From contig NC_060259.1 in the NCBI RefSeq assembly GCF_921293095.1, positions 48,775,812 through 48,839,811 of the forward strand: a stretch of 64,000 nt of DNA, in the 5' to 3' direction. The notes below the pieces were generated by a model. That model worked only from the letters and a program-made list of their open reading frames with translations, was not told where the DNA came from and made no database searches. A program made the translations under genes and the position numbers. Shown here piece after piece: positions 1-11,960 of the stretch. The first letter of the stretch is position 1, and each line of letters opens with the position of its first letter. The stretch comes from Ischnura elegans. Its lineage: Eukaryota; Arthropoda; Insecta; Odonata; Coenagrionidae.

Positions 1-600
1 GCGGAAAATTCATATCCACCAAATACATTTAATTTGGCTTGCTGCGTTGACGCTAACCACGAAAGACGGTGGATTTTCATTAGATTCTGACTAACGGTAA
101 TGCATGTCGGTAATGAAAATGAACTCCTCACCTTAGTTAATATCGATTCAACTCGTAGGTATGTGCGGTACCTATGTATTTTAGTGTAATGGAATAAAAC
201 ATACACTGATGTTGTTGAAATTTCGTTTAAGATGAAACCTTTTTCACTGAGTAATGAGTACTATAAATATTACGACAATATCAGTGAAATGAAAATAAGT
301 ATGTAATTCTCTATAAAAATAGTTGCACGCAATGGAACAGTTTAAAATCGTTAAAATGACGGATTGAACTTAGTTTAAGAGTTATTTACGTTAAGGGTAA
401 TTACATTCATATAAATTAAATGTGGACTACTAATTTTGCATAGCATAATATTCAGACAAATTGAAGAGGTTTTATAATTGGAAATGAATTATTTAATGCT
501 GTCGAAAAAATAAAAAAATAATAATGATCCTGCAGTTTCTTCACCATTGACTAATTGATGATCTCTGGGTTTCTTTTTAAATTTTACTAGGTATTTTTAC
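1..600. other. No gene; diverged repeat shared with 61 kb
   Basis: Parts of 200-480 (TGAACTTAGTTTAAGAG, TAATATTCAGACAAATTGAA) align loosely with 61020-61335. No coding sequence recognised. Confidence 0.35.
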
Positions 601-639
601 ATCTTTTTGGACAATATCGTTGTAAATATGTTTCGTATC

Positions 640-2960
640 AGTATTTTTCATAACACCTTTTCGTTATTTTTTATTTCAACTATTTTGGGCTTATTTTTAG
701 CAAAATGTGGCGGTATAGTTTTTTGGTCCTCTGTGCTCCTCGCAATATTCCCATGCAGAATCCTTGAGAAGAGTATATCTATCATATCTGAGACTTGGCT
801 TAATCCTGCCGTTAGTGACTGTGAGTTATCCTTTTCCAATTCCCATTCAGTGTACCGTCGGGATCGACTATCCAGAGGTGGTGGTGTGCTCCTTGCCATC
901 AATTCACAGTTCCCCTCAAAACGCCGCACAGACCTCGAGACAGAGTGCGAAATAGTGTGGTGTGAAGTTCATCTACCCACGAACAAACGTGGAAAATTAG
1001 AGAAAGTTTTTGTTGGTTGTTTTTATCGTCCCCTCGCGAGTGATATTAGTGTGCTTGAAAACTGTCTCGACTCTGTATTAAAGGCTATTGATCTCGGCCC
1101 AATTATCTTGGTGGGTGATTTTAATTTGTCTATTCGCTGGGAGTCCTCAATGTCCGGCCATTCTCTTAACGCAGACGATAACTTTTTCTTGGAACATTTT
1201 ATTCATGCTCTTCGCCTACCGCAACATAACCTCCACAACACCCGTGACCTGGAAACGTTGGACCTACTCCTTTCTACCGTCACCCCTGAGGCTATTACCT
1301 CCGGGCGAAATATTTTCGACTCGGACCACGAGTCCCTGGATGCGACTTTCCTTTTTAAAAGTTCTCGGAAGCTCCGCAGAGTTCAACCCACAACCCCCGC
1401 CCAGTCTGGGCAAAGGCTTGCTGGGAGGACATAAATCACTGTCTCGACTTAATACCCTGGGGTGTTGTTTCCTCTTTGTCCCCTGAAGAAGCAGTGGACT
1501 TCCTCTACGCAGTCCTTGAGAGCGTCACTAAAGACTTTGTCCCGATCGCCAGCCCCAAGACGAAATAATTCCCATTCTGGTTTAAAACTGAAACAATCCA
1601 CATTTTAAAAAAACAAGAACCGTGCCTGGTATCTTTTAAAGTCCTTTCCCAATACTCACACTCGCCGTTCCTTTTCTGACCTACGCCGTTATTCAAAAAC
1701 CCTGATCCGTCGAGATAATGAAGAATATGCCCAAACCCACTGCTCATCCGTTGCATCCAATCCCAAGAAATTCTGGTCCTTTGTCAATCGTCGTCGTAAC
1801 CGGCCTCGCATTCCGAATTCCATTTCATACAATGACCTCAGCGCAGTAGATTCAGAGAGATCTAATCTATTTCTTAGATTCTTTTCTGAATGCCTTAAAC
1901 CCCCTTTTAGTTACCCTCTAACCCATGATCATGCACTTACTCCGAACACCAATCACTGCCTATCCCAAATTCAAACCGACCCTCGGGAAGTCTACTCTTA
2001 TCTTTGCAAGATTTCCCCCCATCGTTACCCTGGTCCTGACGGTCTCAGCCCTATTCTCATAAGAAACTGTGCTTCCTCCCTCGCACTACCCTTATCCATA
2101 ATATTTAACCGTTTTTTTTTCTCTCGGTGTTTTTCCACCGCAATTTAAATTTGCTAACATCACTCCAATTCACAAATCTGGGTCGAAAAGTAATGTCTCC
2201 AATTACCGTCCCATTTCTCTACTTCCAATTCTCTCATCAGTTTGCGAGAGAATTATTCTAAACAGGCTCTATTATTCCACGTCCCCTTTTCTATCCTCCT
2301 TCCAACACGGCTTTCTCCCTGGTAGATCATGCTTAACTAATTTGTCAGTTTTCCAGCACCATGCTGTTGCCTCAATATCTAAGAAAGCCCAACTTGATGC
2401 AGTATTTATTGACTTCTCAAAGGCTTTTGATTCCCTCAACCATAGTCTCCTCCTTCATAAAATAAGTAATAGGTTTAATATCCATGGTAATTTTTTCAGC
2501 CTCTTATCTAGCTTTATTAGTGACAGATACCAGCGCGTCATTCTTTCTGGCATCTCATCTAGTTGGTCTCCTGTAACATCAGGAGTTCCCCAAGGCAGTG
2601 TTCTATGACCATATCTATTTAATTTATACATTGACGACTTAGCCTCCCTTATTCCCGCCTTGCAAGCCCACATGCTGTTTTACGCTGGCGACTGCAAAGT
2701 TTTCAAAACCATCCACACTCCCGCTGACTGCCACGAACTGCAAAACGCTTTAAATACCATTTCACGCTGGTGTCTTACCTGGGAACTAAAGCTCAATGAG
2801 CAAAAGTGCAATACCATGTCTATCAACCTAAAAAAATTCCCCCTTAACTTTAATTACACTTTAAACTCAATACCCGTGAATCGCAAGTCGTCAGTGAAGG
2901 ATCTTGGCGTATTAATTGATACAAAACTAAATTTCTCCGAGCACATAGAAAGTTAAGTCT
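640..2960 (+). pseudogene. LINE (non-LTR retrotransposon) relic: endonuclease plus reverse transcriptase
   Basis: Fragments of one long ORF2 in several frames. The N-part (about 780-1430) is an apurinic-type endonuclease: SETWL, RRDRLSRGGGV, FYRPL, GDFN and a closing SDHES. The reverse transcriptase follows: PGPDG near 2035, FANITPIHKSG and NYRPISLL (2150-2225), QHGFLPGRSC (2300-2335), IDFSKAFD (2408-2430), SGVPQGSVL (2580-2605). The palm motif that should be YADD reads YAGD (2682-2693), so a catalytic Asp is lost; a TGA stop lies right after QGSVL (2606-2608), and frameshifts occur near 1435-1700, 2130 and 2630. The 5' end is missing. It resembles Jockey/CR1-group elements but the clade is not certain. 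Not functional. Confidence 0.88.
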
Positions 2961-3159
2961 GAGGCCATGTCCCTTTTAGGCCTTAAGGCCTTTTAGGCCC
3001 TTTATATCTGTATCTTTTCTCACTGTCTCCACGCCTGTTTCCCACCTCCTTCTGCAAACGTGTCAAATTTTCCCCCACCCCTTTATCAATCGCGGGTTTC
3101 AATCCCGCCAATTTTGTGTCGTAAGTTTTATCATGGCTTTTAACTGTATTTTATATCTT

Positions 3160-4190
3160 CTATCTTTTATGATGTTAGACACGATGTGGTGGAAGTTCGT
3201 AATATTATTAAAATGAGACATTGCAATATTTCCACTTATAGTTGAATTCTCACAAAACGCGTTTCGTCGTTATAAACGACATTATGAAGTGTGAAAATGT
3301 CTTAAAGAGTTTCTCCTTGTAGTATATGTCTTGGTGCTTGAAGGGAGGGAGTAAGGTGGAGGATGGGCTTTGGGTGACGAGAAGTGAGGATATTGAAGAC
3401 TGGGGGGGAAGGGTCGTTTTTTAGGGTCTCGAAGATGAGCAGGGTGGGGGGAGAGGAAAGAAAGGTTCCAGGATGGGTGAGGGTACCCCGCACTCTTTCA
3501 CTGTCTTCTTTCGGGTTGTGGTCGTCCGGATGGAGTCCTCGTCCAGATGATCTTCTCCTCCTGGGTAGTTGACCCCGTGTCCTTCCTCTATTGTTCTTCT
3601 ATGGTGTGAAAGTGGGGGTGTTGTGTAGAAAGGGTTGGTACAAAATTTAAAAAACCTTTGGATATCCTAACGAATTTTTTCGGGGTCAACTGTGACGGTT
3701 GGGAATCTAGGTTCCAAACTCAGATGTGTCGAGAAAGGGGGAAGGGGCGGCTGGGAATGGCTTTTAACATTTTATGGAAGAATCTCTATTCTATATGTGT
3801 CTTTGTTCTTGATATTGTATCACCAGTATGGCGAGGGTGAATGAAAAAGATTTTCATTCATCAATGGAATGGTTATCTGTTTTAACTTTTGAATTTCTAA
3901 AATTTTCAAGGGAGTCTAATTTTTTCCCTTTTATTTCAGTGTGGAGTATTTCTAAATCGAAGTTACAATAAAGACCTGTTTCCAACAGATGTTTTGCCAC
4001 CATTGATCGGTCGTCTCCTTTCCTGAAAGCTCGTTCGTGTTCTTTACCCCTGATTGTGAAACTGCGGCCCGTTTGTCCAACATATGCCGCATTGCACGAA
4101 CCACATGAAACTTTGTACACCCCAGGGACTGTACGCATCAGCATCGAAAAGATGAAACAGCAGCACCAAGGCATGGCCCAATCCCTCATT
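3160..4190 (-). mobile_element. Penelope-like element fragment: GIY-YIG nuclease end plus terminal repeat
   Basis: On the minus strand, 4150-3890 encodes GVYKVSCGSC..YVGQTGRS, then KEHERAF and VAKHLLETG, the GIY-YIG endonuclease domain that closes the Penelope polyprotein, then DLEILHTEIKGKKLDSLENF. The stretch 3730-3300 is shared with the inverted PLE repeat at 30.5-31.0 kb. Downstream at 3292-3251 lies a hammerhead-like core: a perfect GTCGTT/AACGAC stem followed by GAAACGCG. The final part (3230-3160) matches the end of the PLE at 31680-31745. No reverse transcriptase remains, so it is a truncated, dead copy. Confidence 0.8.
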
Positions 4191-4467
4191 GCGCTGATGT
4201 AAGGGTGTATCTCTCCCTTGTGTAAGGTATCCCAAATCAGTGAAGACTAACAACTTTAGCGATTTTTATCTAACCATAAACCTTGGTACGCTTCATATCA
4301 TCCAACAGCAGAACACTCGACTTTAAAAAGATGGATTTACCAAGATGACAGAAAGGAGAATACAATTTTTCATTGAACTTCGTATGCATTCCAAACCTCT
4401 CCTTTCTTCGGCAGCAAGCCCTTTCGCCTTCTGATTCATGCAACGAAGGATTGCCTCCTGAAATCCA

Positions 4468-4645
4468 CACATCTACATAATACCCTGCGAGCCACTTCAA
4501 GGGCGCTTGGCAGGGGATGGTGCATGCAGCATGCAACTAGACTCCCACATGCGCACCACACGGTCCAAAAAACGTCACGCATACTAATAAATTATACTAA
4601 CAAATGCTGTAAGAATAATAATAAAAATCAGAAACATGCATTAAG
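4468..4645 (-). repeat. GTAGATG-tailed dispersed repeat (LINE 3' end)
   Basis: On the minus strand the sequence runs to GTGGCTCGCAGGGTATTATGTAGATG, the tail shared by many copies in this window. It ends next to the MITE/piggyBac junction at 4672. Confidence 0.6.
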
Positions 4646-4671
4646 TCACACTAAAGTTGGTACGCTACACC

Positions 4672-4756
4672 ATAGGCGGATCTAGGGGGCACGGGAGAAC
4701 GTACCTCCCCCCGACTCTTAATACCTATTCAAGATTTTTAATACGGTCCGATAAAG
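4672..4756 (+). repeat. Truncated GGCGGATCTAGG-type MITE fused to piggyBac
   Basis: Starts ATAGGCGGATCTAGGGGG and ends in TTTAATACGGTCC; both halves match the MITE copies at 22517-22668 and 56905-57178. It supplies the first 30 or so codons of the open frame that runs on into the piggyBac transposase, so that frame's ATG at 4657 is not the transposase start. Confidence 0.65.
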
Positions 4757-6187
4757 CTGATTTATTAAATAATGAGTTATTTTTTGATGATGAAATAATT
4801 TCAATTATAGTGACTGAGACAAACCGCTACGCAGCACAGTTTCTTGCTCGTGAGAAAGAGAAAATTACGAAGCAAAAAAAATCGCGCTTCCAAAAGTGGG
4901 TCCCCACAACTCTGGGGGAAATAAGGGTGTATTTAGGTTTACTGATGTTGATGGGAATAATTCAGAAACCAAGCCTCAGAATGTATTTTAGCAGAAAGCA
5001 TTTATTAGAGACTCCATTTTTTCCCAACGTAATGAGTGAGCAAAGATTTTCATTGCTCACCAAATTTCTCCATTTTGTAGATAATACCGATGAGGAATTT
5101 GTAAAAAAGGATCCAAGACTGTATAAAATTTACCAATTAGTAAATATTTGAAAAATAAGTTCCAAAAAGTGTATATACCCGGTAAGGAAATCAGTGTAGA
5201 TGAGTCTTTGTTGTTGTGGAAAGGTAGACTGTCGTGGAAACAGTATATTCCCATGAAAGCTTCCCGGTTTGGGATAAAATTGTTTGAACTTTGTGACTCC
5301 GCAGGGTATTTATGGAATTTTATTATTTACTGTGGCTCAGGGACAAAATTGGGCTGTGAAATCACAAAGGACACAAATCTTTTTTCAACTAAAGTTGTTC
5401 TAAGTTTGTGTGAGAAACTATTAGACTCTGGTAGATGTGTTTATATGGACAATTTTTACAGTAGTCCCGATCTTTTCAGAGGAAAAAAGATGCTGTTGGA
5501 ACCGTGAAAATCACGCGTAAAGGTATGCCAGTAAACCTCAAACAGAAACTAAAGATAGGAGAAGTTGTTAGTGCAAAGTGTGGGAAATTGGTTGCTTTGA
5601 AGTGGAAGGATAAACGCGATGTTGCATTGCTGACTACAAAGCATTCAGACCAAATGCAACCCGTAAGTCGAAAGGGCGGGCTAGAATGTGTAAACAAACC
5701 TATGTGTGTAACAGAGTATAATACATATATGGGCGGTGTAGATTTAAAAGATCAACTTTTAGAATCGTTCCTGCTGGAAAGAAAATGGACAAAAGTGTGG
5801 TACAAGAAATTATTCAATCACTTAGTTAATACGGCTGTGTTAAACGCGTACATTTTATACCGTAAGGCTGGTAATAACAAAGATCACCTAGCATTCAGAA
5901 TGAGCTTAGTGAACAAAATAATTGCTAAGTATCACGGACAGAATTTAGAACAGCGCAAAGGACGGCCCTCTGATATCGATACGGAATGTACGCGATTGAC
6001 CGGGCAGCATTTTGTTCAACAAAACCCGAAAACTGAGACATTTAAGGTTGGAAGAAGAAAGTGTGTTGTGTGCACAAAAAACGGAAAGAGAAAAGAGACA
6101 AGATATAGATGCAAAAACTGCCCAGGAACACCCTCACTATGCTTAGAACCCTGTTTTGAGCAGTATCACACACAGGTCAACTATTAA
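4757..6187 (+). pseudogene. piggyBac-family transposase relic (PGBD4-like)
   Basis: DDE-type cut-and-paste transposase that acts at TTAA sites. Three segments: 4757-5151 (N-terminal DDE_Tnp_1_7 region: FFDDEII, WVPTT..EIRVYLGLLMLMGI), 5150-5507 (EISVDESLLLWKGR, then VYMDNFYSSPDLF) and 5504-6187 (TRKGMP, YNTYMGGVDLKDQL). The three aspartates of the catalytic triad are all present (VDES, MDNFY, GVDLKD). The C-terminus has the cysteine-rich zinc-binding domain, with CVVC, CKNC and CLEPC. It is broken by a 1-nt shift near 5130 and another in an A-run near 5484, where several residues are also missing. The true N-terminus was replaced by a MITE. No convincing TIR or TTAA duplication was found around it. 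Few stops suggest it is not very old. Confidence 0.9.
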
Positions 6188-8105
6188 CCATCGGATAAGA
6201 GGAGCAGGAAAAAGTTAATGGGTCTGAAAATTGTAAGCACGTATTCATAATTATAAAATTTGAACAATTGTTTATATAATATATTTTTTTGGATTTTTTT
6301 GCATAGTGATAAGATTCAAAAAAATATTTTACTTCATGTCTGCACAAAATCTGAAGTGCCTCTTAATTAAAGCACCCTGGGTGGTTTAAATGCCTACGAT
6401 TAAAGCACCGTATAGGGACGGAATAGCGAGGACGCATATGCTGTGTCCCACACGCTAGAGGGGTTAGATGAATTGCACTGCAGCTTGCTAACTTATGAAT
6501 AACCTAAACGATGTTTCTTAATTTTCTTACTGAAGTGAAAACTTCTTACGGTGCGTCAGGCACTTTTTTCAGATGTGTCAAACACTGAACTCGCGTAATC
6601 GTCACTTCAAGATAGTCATCGCCTCGCTGTTAACGCAGGAGAGGTAAATAAAGACAGAAAGATTTTTAAACTTGCTCGTTCCTCATGTATGACAAATATA
6701 TTCTGAAGCAAAAAGGTACGCTACGTTTAGTGTGGACAATAGTTAGTCGATTTTGTTCATAACAATAGTTACAAAAATATTTTCTTGAATTTCGGCTAGT
6801 GACTTGGCTTTTCCGAGTTTATATTCCTAATCCAGTTTCCGGCAGACTACTTAGTATTATGCTGAAACTTGCAGGAAACTTGCATTTGAATAAAACTATA
6901 AATATATTTTTGGTGAAAAAAGTGTAACTTCATCTTGAGTATAAAAGGAGTTATGAATTATTTTTTGGTGAAAGAATTGTACATTTATCTCGATTACAAG
7001 TGGAGTTATGAATTTGCTATGGCCGCACCTCGGCAGGCTTTTCTTAGTGGCCTGAGTCTGTGCTGTAGGCTCCCAACTCCCAAGGAGATCGTTTTGCCAT
7101 TAGATTCGTGGGCGAGGTGAGGCTATTGTTTTGACGGGGAAGAGATTTCCCATGAGGGAAGATTTTTTCGCTTCCAGAGACAATATAAATCCTACTGATG
7201 TTCACCGCTTCGTCGAACGATGAACATATCGAATGAAATAGATTTAGCGTAGTGTGCCTCATAACTTCTGTTAGCCTTACATTACCTCACGTTGATGAAG
7301 TGTAAATGTTATATACAGCGTTAAGTGCCAAAAATTATATTGAAATAGGAATGCGAGATTGGATCTCTAAACTAAATAACAATGCACTGTTTGCCTTTCG
7401 CTAACGGTCATAGCCTCTTCACCACAGATGGTAACTACAGCTATAAAAGTATTTAGTAACCAATTCTTAAGCGCGCCGCTGCGAACGAACACAATAGGTA
7501 AGCATCGACAAATCAAAAGAGGTAGAAAAGTCATCGTGAAGATTTATCAGTGGAATTAGAAAGGTTGTAACAAAACTCTAGACTACCTATCACGAAAACG
7601 TTACATTAAATAAACGTTACATTACATAAAAGTACATTAAAATAGGAATGCAGGATTGGATCTCTAAACTAAAAATCAATACACTGTTTTGATTAACCAT
7701 GTCAAATGATCGACTTAAAAGCACCACAAGATACAAAACTACAATAGATGCTGTTTTTACAAGACATTTGGATTGATTCAAGGCAAAATTGTTTGCTTCT
7801 TACTTCAGTTACCATAAGTCTATGGTATAAGTTTTAGAATGTACAGATAAAGACAATGATAGCAATACAAGAGTAATTGAAATTACTGATGAAGATGAGA
7901 ACTCGGATATTATTAATATTGAAAGTTAGTAATATATTACTTTTATTTGGTAACACAGGCTTCTTGCACATTTTAGTTAGTGCATATTATCTGTGTAAAT
8001 AATAATTGTTACAATTTTAAAATTATTAAAAATAATTAGTTTAATATAATTTATAATTAAAATTATACTTATAAAATAAAGACGATAACTATATGTCCTT
8101 TTAAA
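6188..8105. other. No recognisable gene
   Basis: AT-rich sequence after the piggyBac relic. Around 7700-7930 (plus strand) a broken frame reads RYKTTIDAVFTRHLD, then SYFSYHKSMV, and an acidic end (EITDEDENSDIINIES and stop). It looks like the tail of a transposon-borne protein, but the family is not identified. Direct near-repeats of GGAATGCRNGATTGGATCTCTAAACTA occur at 7349 and 7645. Confidence 0.3.
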
Positions 8106-8109
8106 AACT

Positions 8110-8405
8110 TCGTCAATCAACGTCCAAAAATGTTATACATAAAAAGTTTTCACTTCCAGCGGCAGTCCCACGACTACCATTTTTTTATTTCTAACAGCAT
8201 GCTTTGTGTGTTCTAGCTTTATTGGCAGGAAAAATTAATGGGTAGTGCAGGTGTTTTGCCTTTGAATGAATGAGTGGGAGTAATTTGTTAGTATGTGTAA
8301 CGTTTTTTTTACCGTGTAGTGTGTATGTGGGGATCCTATTGTATGCTCCATGCTGGTGATTGATCACCCTAGAGGTGGCTCGCAGGGTATTATGTACATG
8401 TACCC
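8110..8405 (+). repeat. GTAGATG-tailed dispersed repeat
   Basis: Shares TTTCTAACAGCATG...TGTGTTCTAGCTTTATTGGCAG, then GGTGATTGATCACC and GGTGGCTCGCAGGGTATTATGTACATG with the copies at 16.2, 49.3 and 54.3 kb. Likely the 3' end of a LINE. Confidence 0.6.
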
Positions 8406-8935
8406 GCAGATCTGAGAAGATCCTTAATCTAAGGGCACCTCTCCCCTGACACTCCGTTTTCCTATATATGGAAATATCCTATATTTTCTCCATTATTGAG
8501 AGGGAGGGAATAGAATTGAATTTAAAAAGGAAGTCATGGGAATCTTTGATGCATGATAGAAGGGACTGAACGAAGGGTTGGAGGTTTAAATCAACGAAAG
8601 CAGAGATGCACTCCGTAGGATAGTTTCCGGAGAATAGTCGCTAGTGTACAGTACAACGATTGTGGAACCTTTATCGGCCGAGGTTAACGCTATATTCGGT
8701 TTTTTTATGAGTTTCCTGATGGCACGGGACTCCGAGGGGGTGAGGTTAGGTGGGGGGTTAAGAGAACGTATGAAAGAATCACTCGAGAACCCTGAAAAGG
8801 AGACAGTTTATAAGAGTTGCAAGCGGGTGGTGGGGTGGAAGAGGTTTGGGCTGGTGGAAGGAAGGGGAGCGGAATTTGAGGAGAGCTTTTTGATTACTTT
8901 GGGGCGCCTGATGTCTTCCGTGGAAATTCCGGAAA

Positions 8936-9115
8936 ACCTTCGTCAATTGTGTCGCTGACGGACATTGATCTGTAATTCACAGAGAAATAAGGCATAATTA
9001 GGGGTGTTCTGCGAAATTTATTCACAAGAAGATGTGTTTTATGATATTCATTACATGTCAATGTTATTCCTCGAAATGACAAACGTTGTACTGCAGAACG
9101 AAGTTATCGGCCAAG
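8936..9115 (+). repeat. Unclassified ~400-bp dispersed repeat, partial copy
   Basis: Contains GTGTCGCTGACGG, TTCACAGAGAAATAAGGC and ATTAGGGGTGTT, the shared core also found at 18.5, 23.2, 24.8, 45.8 and 55.4 kb on the same strand. No coding capacity recognised. Confidence 0.55.
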
Positions 9116-9682
9116 GTGGCTAGAAGAGGTACCTTGGGTTTCTGAGGCACCTAATATTGGGTTTTGGCAAAAATGCAAAACGTCCGTGAGGAGAGTGGTG
9201 TGGTTAATCAGAGGCGTTGGGGAGAAGGAAAGCCCGCCGTAGAGGACCGAAATTTGGGCGGGGCTGAGCCATGACCACCTAGATAGGTGGTCATGGCTGA
9301 GCTCGGAAGAAGAAAGGGTTACCTGCTGATCGGTAGGCTCCACTGGGTCCTGGTCATTAGGGTCAATTGGCGTAGGAGCGCATCGAGAAGGACGGGTAGA
9401 GCGTTCGGTCGATACTATGAACCGCGGCGGAGGTGGGGGTGGAGGGGGGAGTTTGAAAAAAGTAGCCAAGTCTGGTTTGACGCCTATGAGGGGGGGGGGG
9501 GCGTGTAGGGGCGGTGAGAGGTGCAGTGGGAGGTAAAAACCCTCTCGGAAATGCGAAATGTAGGTAAAGGAGAGAGAGTTTATGAAGCGATTTATCGCAT
9601 TTCTTCTCGAGAGAGAGGTGCGCAGTAATGCGGCACTACTAATGCCTTGTTTAGACGAAGATTGTCCGAGCGATCGTCCTCA

Positions 9683-9914
9683 AGGCCGTTTTACACGGGG
9701 CAAGTACTTGTACAATCTGACGTGTGTACGAAGGCGCAGTCAAAATTGTGTCGTGTAAAGCGGTGAATTGCTAGAACACATGCGAGAATGCGGGGACGTG
9801 AGATGGCAAAATAGCCCGTTATAATTTCGTTCATGCATTCGCGGTATTCCACGCCATTTTAGAAATTAATGCAGTTCTAACCTGCGCAATTCCGTGCCCC
9901 GTGTAAAACGGCCT
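9683..9914 (-). repeat. MITE, 232 bp, TIR AGGCCGTTTTACACGGGGCA
   Basis: Ends are inverted: AGGCCGTTTTACACGGGGCA and its complement TGCCCCGTGTAAAACGGCCT. Homologous to 53920-54153 (opposite orientation) and 15088-15318. No coding capacity; a non-autonomous DNA transposon whose superfamily is unclear. Confidence 0.8.
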
Positions 9915-9919
9915 AAACG

Positions 9920-11510
9920 ATAGTTGACCGAACTAGCCGTGTGAATGCATGTCCTGACAATAGTTCACGTAGTTCCGAACGCTGCCACTCTACGATGGTT
10001 ATGCGCTAGGACACAGATATATACAATAGATTGGCAATGGGAGTGGGGGGGGTGAAGCCATGCCTTTCTGCTGGCGGCCATGTTGCTTTCACCGACCTAT
10101 GCGTTTGCGTAAGTAGGGAACTGGAGGAAAATTACATTGTGAAAGATAATGGCGCATTGATTAAGGCTATGAACTATAGAAAACGTTGTCATTTTCGTTT
10201 AAGATGTATCCAATTAAAAAGAAAGGGACCGATCGTGACACTTACGTGGTAAATTAACCAATCTTTGAGCGGAACATAACCGTGACGAAGTTATGAAATT
10301 GGTAATATAAGCTGAGCTAAGATTAATACTAATTCGGTTCCTGCTCAATATTATGGAATTGGAATCCATATGCATGAGTTATCTCGAAAAAAAAATATTG
10401 TGTCCCAAATGTAGAAGGGGCGTAGCAGATGGGGAAAATGGTTAACTACGTCGTCTGCTAGTGTAGGAAGGTAGCCTACAATCGTGAATACATGGTATTG
10501 TTCACCCTTAGATTTACCAGCGACATTGTCACACTATTCAAACAAAATAATTCGAAAATTCCAAAGGTTTGATGCTTCCACTTACTGTATTTTTGTTGTC
10601 AAAGAGTTGTTGCTCAGTTAGAGTTGTCAATTAGACGAAAAACGTAGAAGCAATGCTACCTAACCTTTCACTGCCATAAGTAATCGGGCCAAAAATATTA
10701 CGTAATTAAATTTGATTCAACCTATTTAAACCCATTATGATCTAACTTTCTGAGCAAGGCATGCTGCTTGGTGCTGTAAAATGCTTTTCTGAGGTCGTAA
10801 AGAGTCAATGCGATTGAATTCCTATCCTTAAGCATCAGAAATATAATTTACATTATTTTATATAGGCAGTGTTTTGGATTTCCCCTCACGATCACCCAAT
10901 TGCGAACTTGAAAAGAAGTTATTGGCTTAAAAAACTCAACGATTTGATCCATGATCATCAATAATCAGTTTCATGTTGTTATAATATTCGAAGGGGAAGC
11001 AGACTATAATATAAATCTTACATCATGAGGGGGTACGTTTTTAATTAGAATTTCTATCTTACCGGGATAAGTGATTATAACAGACACCATGTTCTATATA
11101 GAAGCCACAAAATGATCAAATACCTGATAAGTGCTACATGGAAAGGTTGAATTATAATGAATGTGACCGCGTCATTTCACCGCGAGCACATGCAAACCAT
11201 TATTTAAGCGATCAGTTTCTCGGAATTTCACTCAATAGATATTAACAAAGTCAAAACTTATGCTTTTGAAAGAAATTCGTTAAGTTTCCAGATAGAGTTA
11301 AAGGTGCATAATACACGCTCCACATATCTAAATAAATTATAATACTACAACGGAAATAAAATTCCGATACAATGTAATAATGCAACAGCGGAAAGTATAT
11401 GACATAATGGAAACTGGAGAAAGTCTTTTCTTGGTAAACACAGAAAACACAACTGAAAACATCATGATGATTCCGTCATCAAAACACAGACACCGAGACA
11501 GAGAATGCAC
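9920..11510. other. No recognisable gene
   Basis: AT-rich DNA with short open frames that show no domain, codon bias or repeat match. Nothing supportable seen. Confidence 0.4.
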
Positions 11511-11520
11511 ATGCTATTAA

Positions 11521-11956
11521 CCCCTCAACGCCGTCATGCGTACCCAGTACGCTTCCTGACCTACTGTATATAAATTTTTTTCTCCGCCAGATATTGTATT
11601 TTAGATTAAAACAAATTGCTCTATCTTTTGAAGAAATGCTTTCCCTCTCCAATAAAATATTCATAACGACTTTAGGCCTTCAGAAATTTTTAAAATGATT
11701 CGATGAAATTCCGTTTTAAACCAGCACATTGACGACTTCGAAAAACTCAACGCCTATATTTATTCAAATCGCTTGAAAAATTATTATATAGTAGCGCACA
11801 ACATTATGCAAGTTTACAAAAATTTTTAATGATAATGATCGTATATTATGAACGATATAAATTATTGAATGATAGTATGCCAATAAGGTGAAGTCTTCTT
11901 AATCTCATCCGGCCGCTGGGATGGTATTTAAATAAATGCCCGCCGCGCTTGAGGGG
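11521..11956. repeat. piggyBac-type MITE, 436 bp, with TTAA target duplication
   Basis: Flanked by TTAA at 11517-11520 and 11957-11960. Ends read CCCCTCAACGCCG and, inverted from the other end, CCCCTCAAGCGCGGCG. CCC-starting inverted ends at TTAA are the piggyBac signature. No transposase inside. Confidence 0.75.
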
Positions 11957-11960
11957 TTAA

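Noticed and set aside
9104-9469. Proline-rich 121-residue minus-strand frame
   Set aside because: The proline run is only the complement of a poly-G tract; no domain, start context or splice support.
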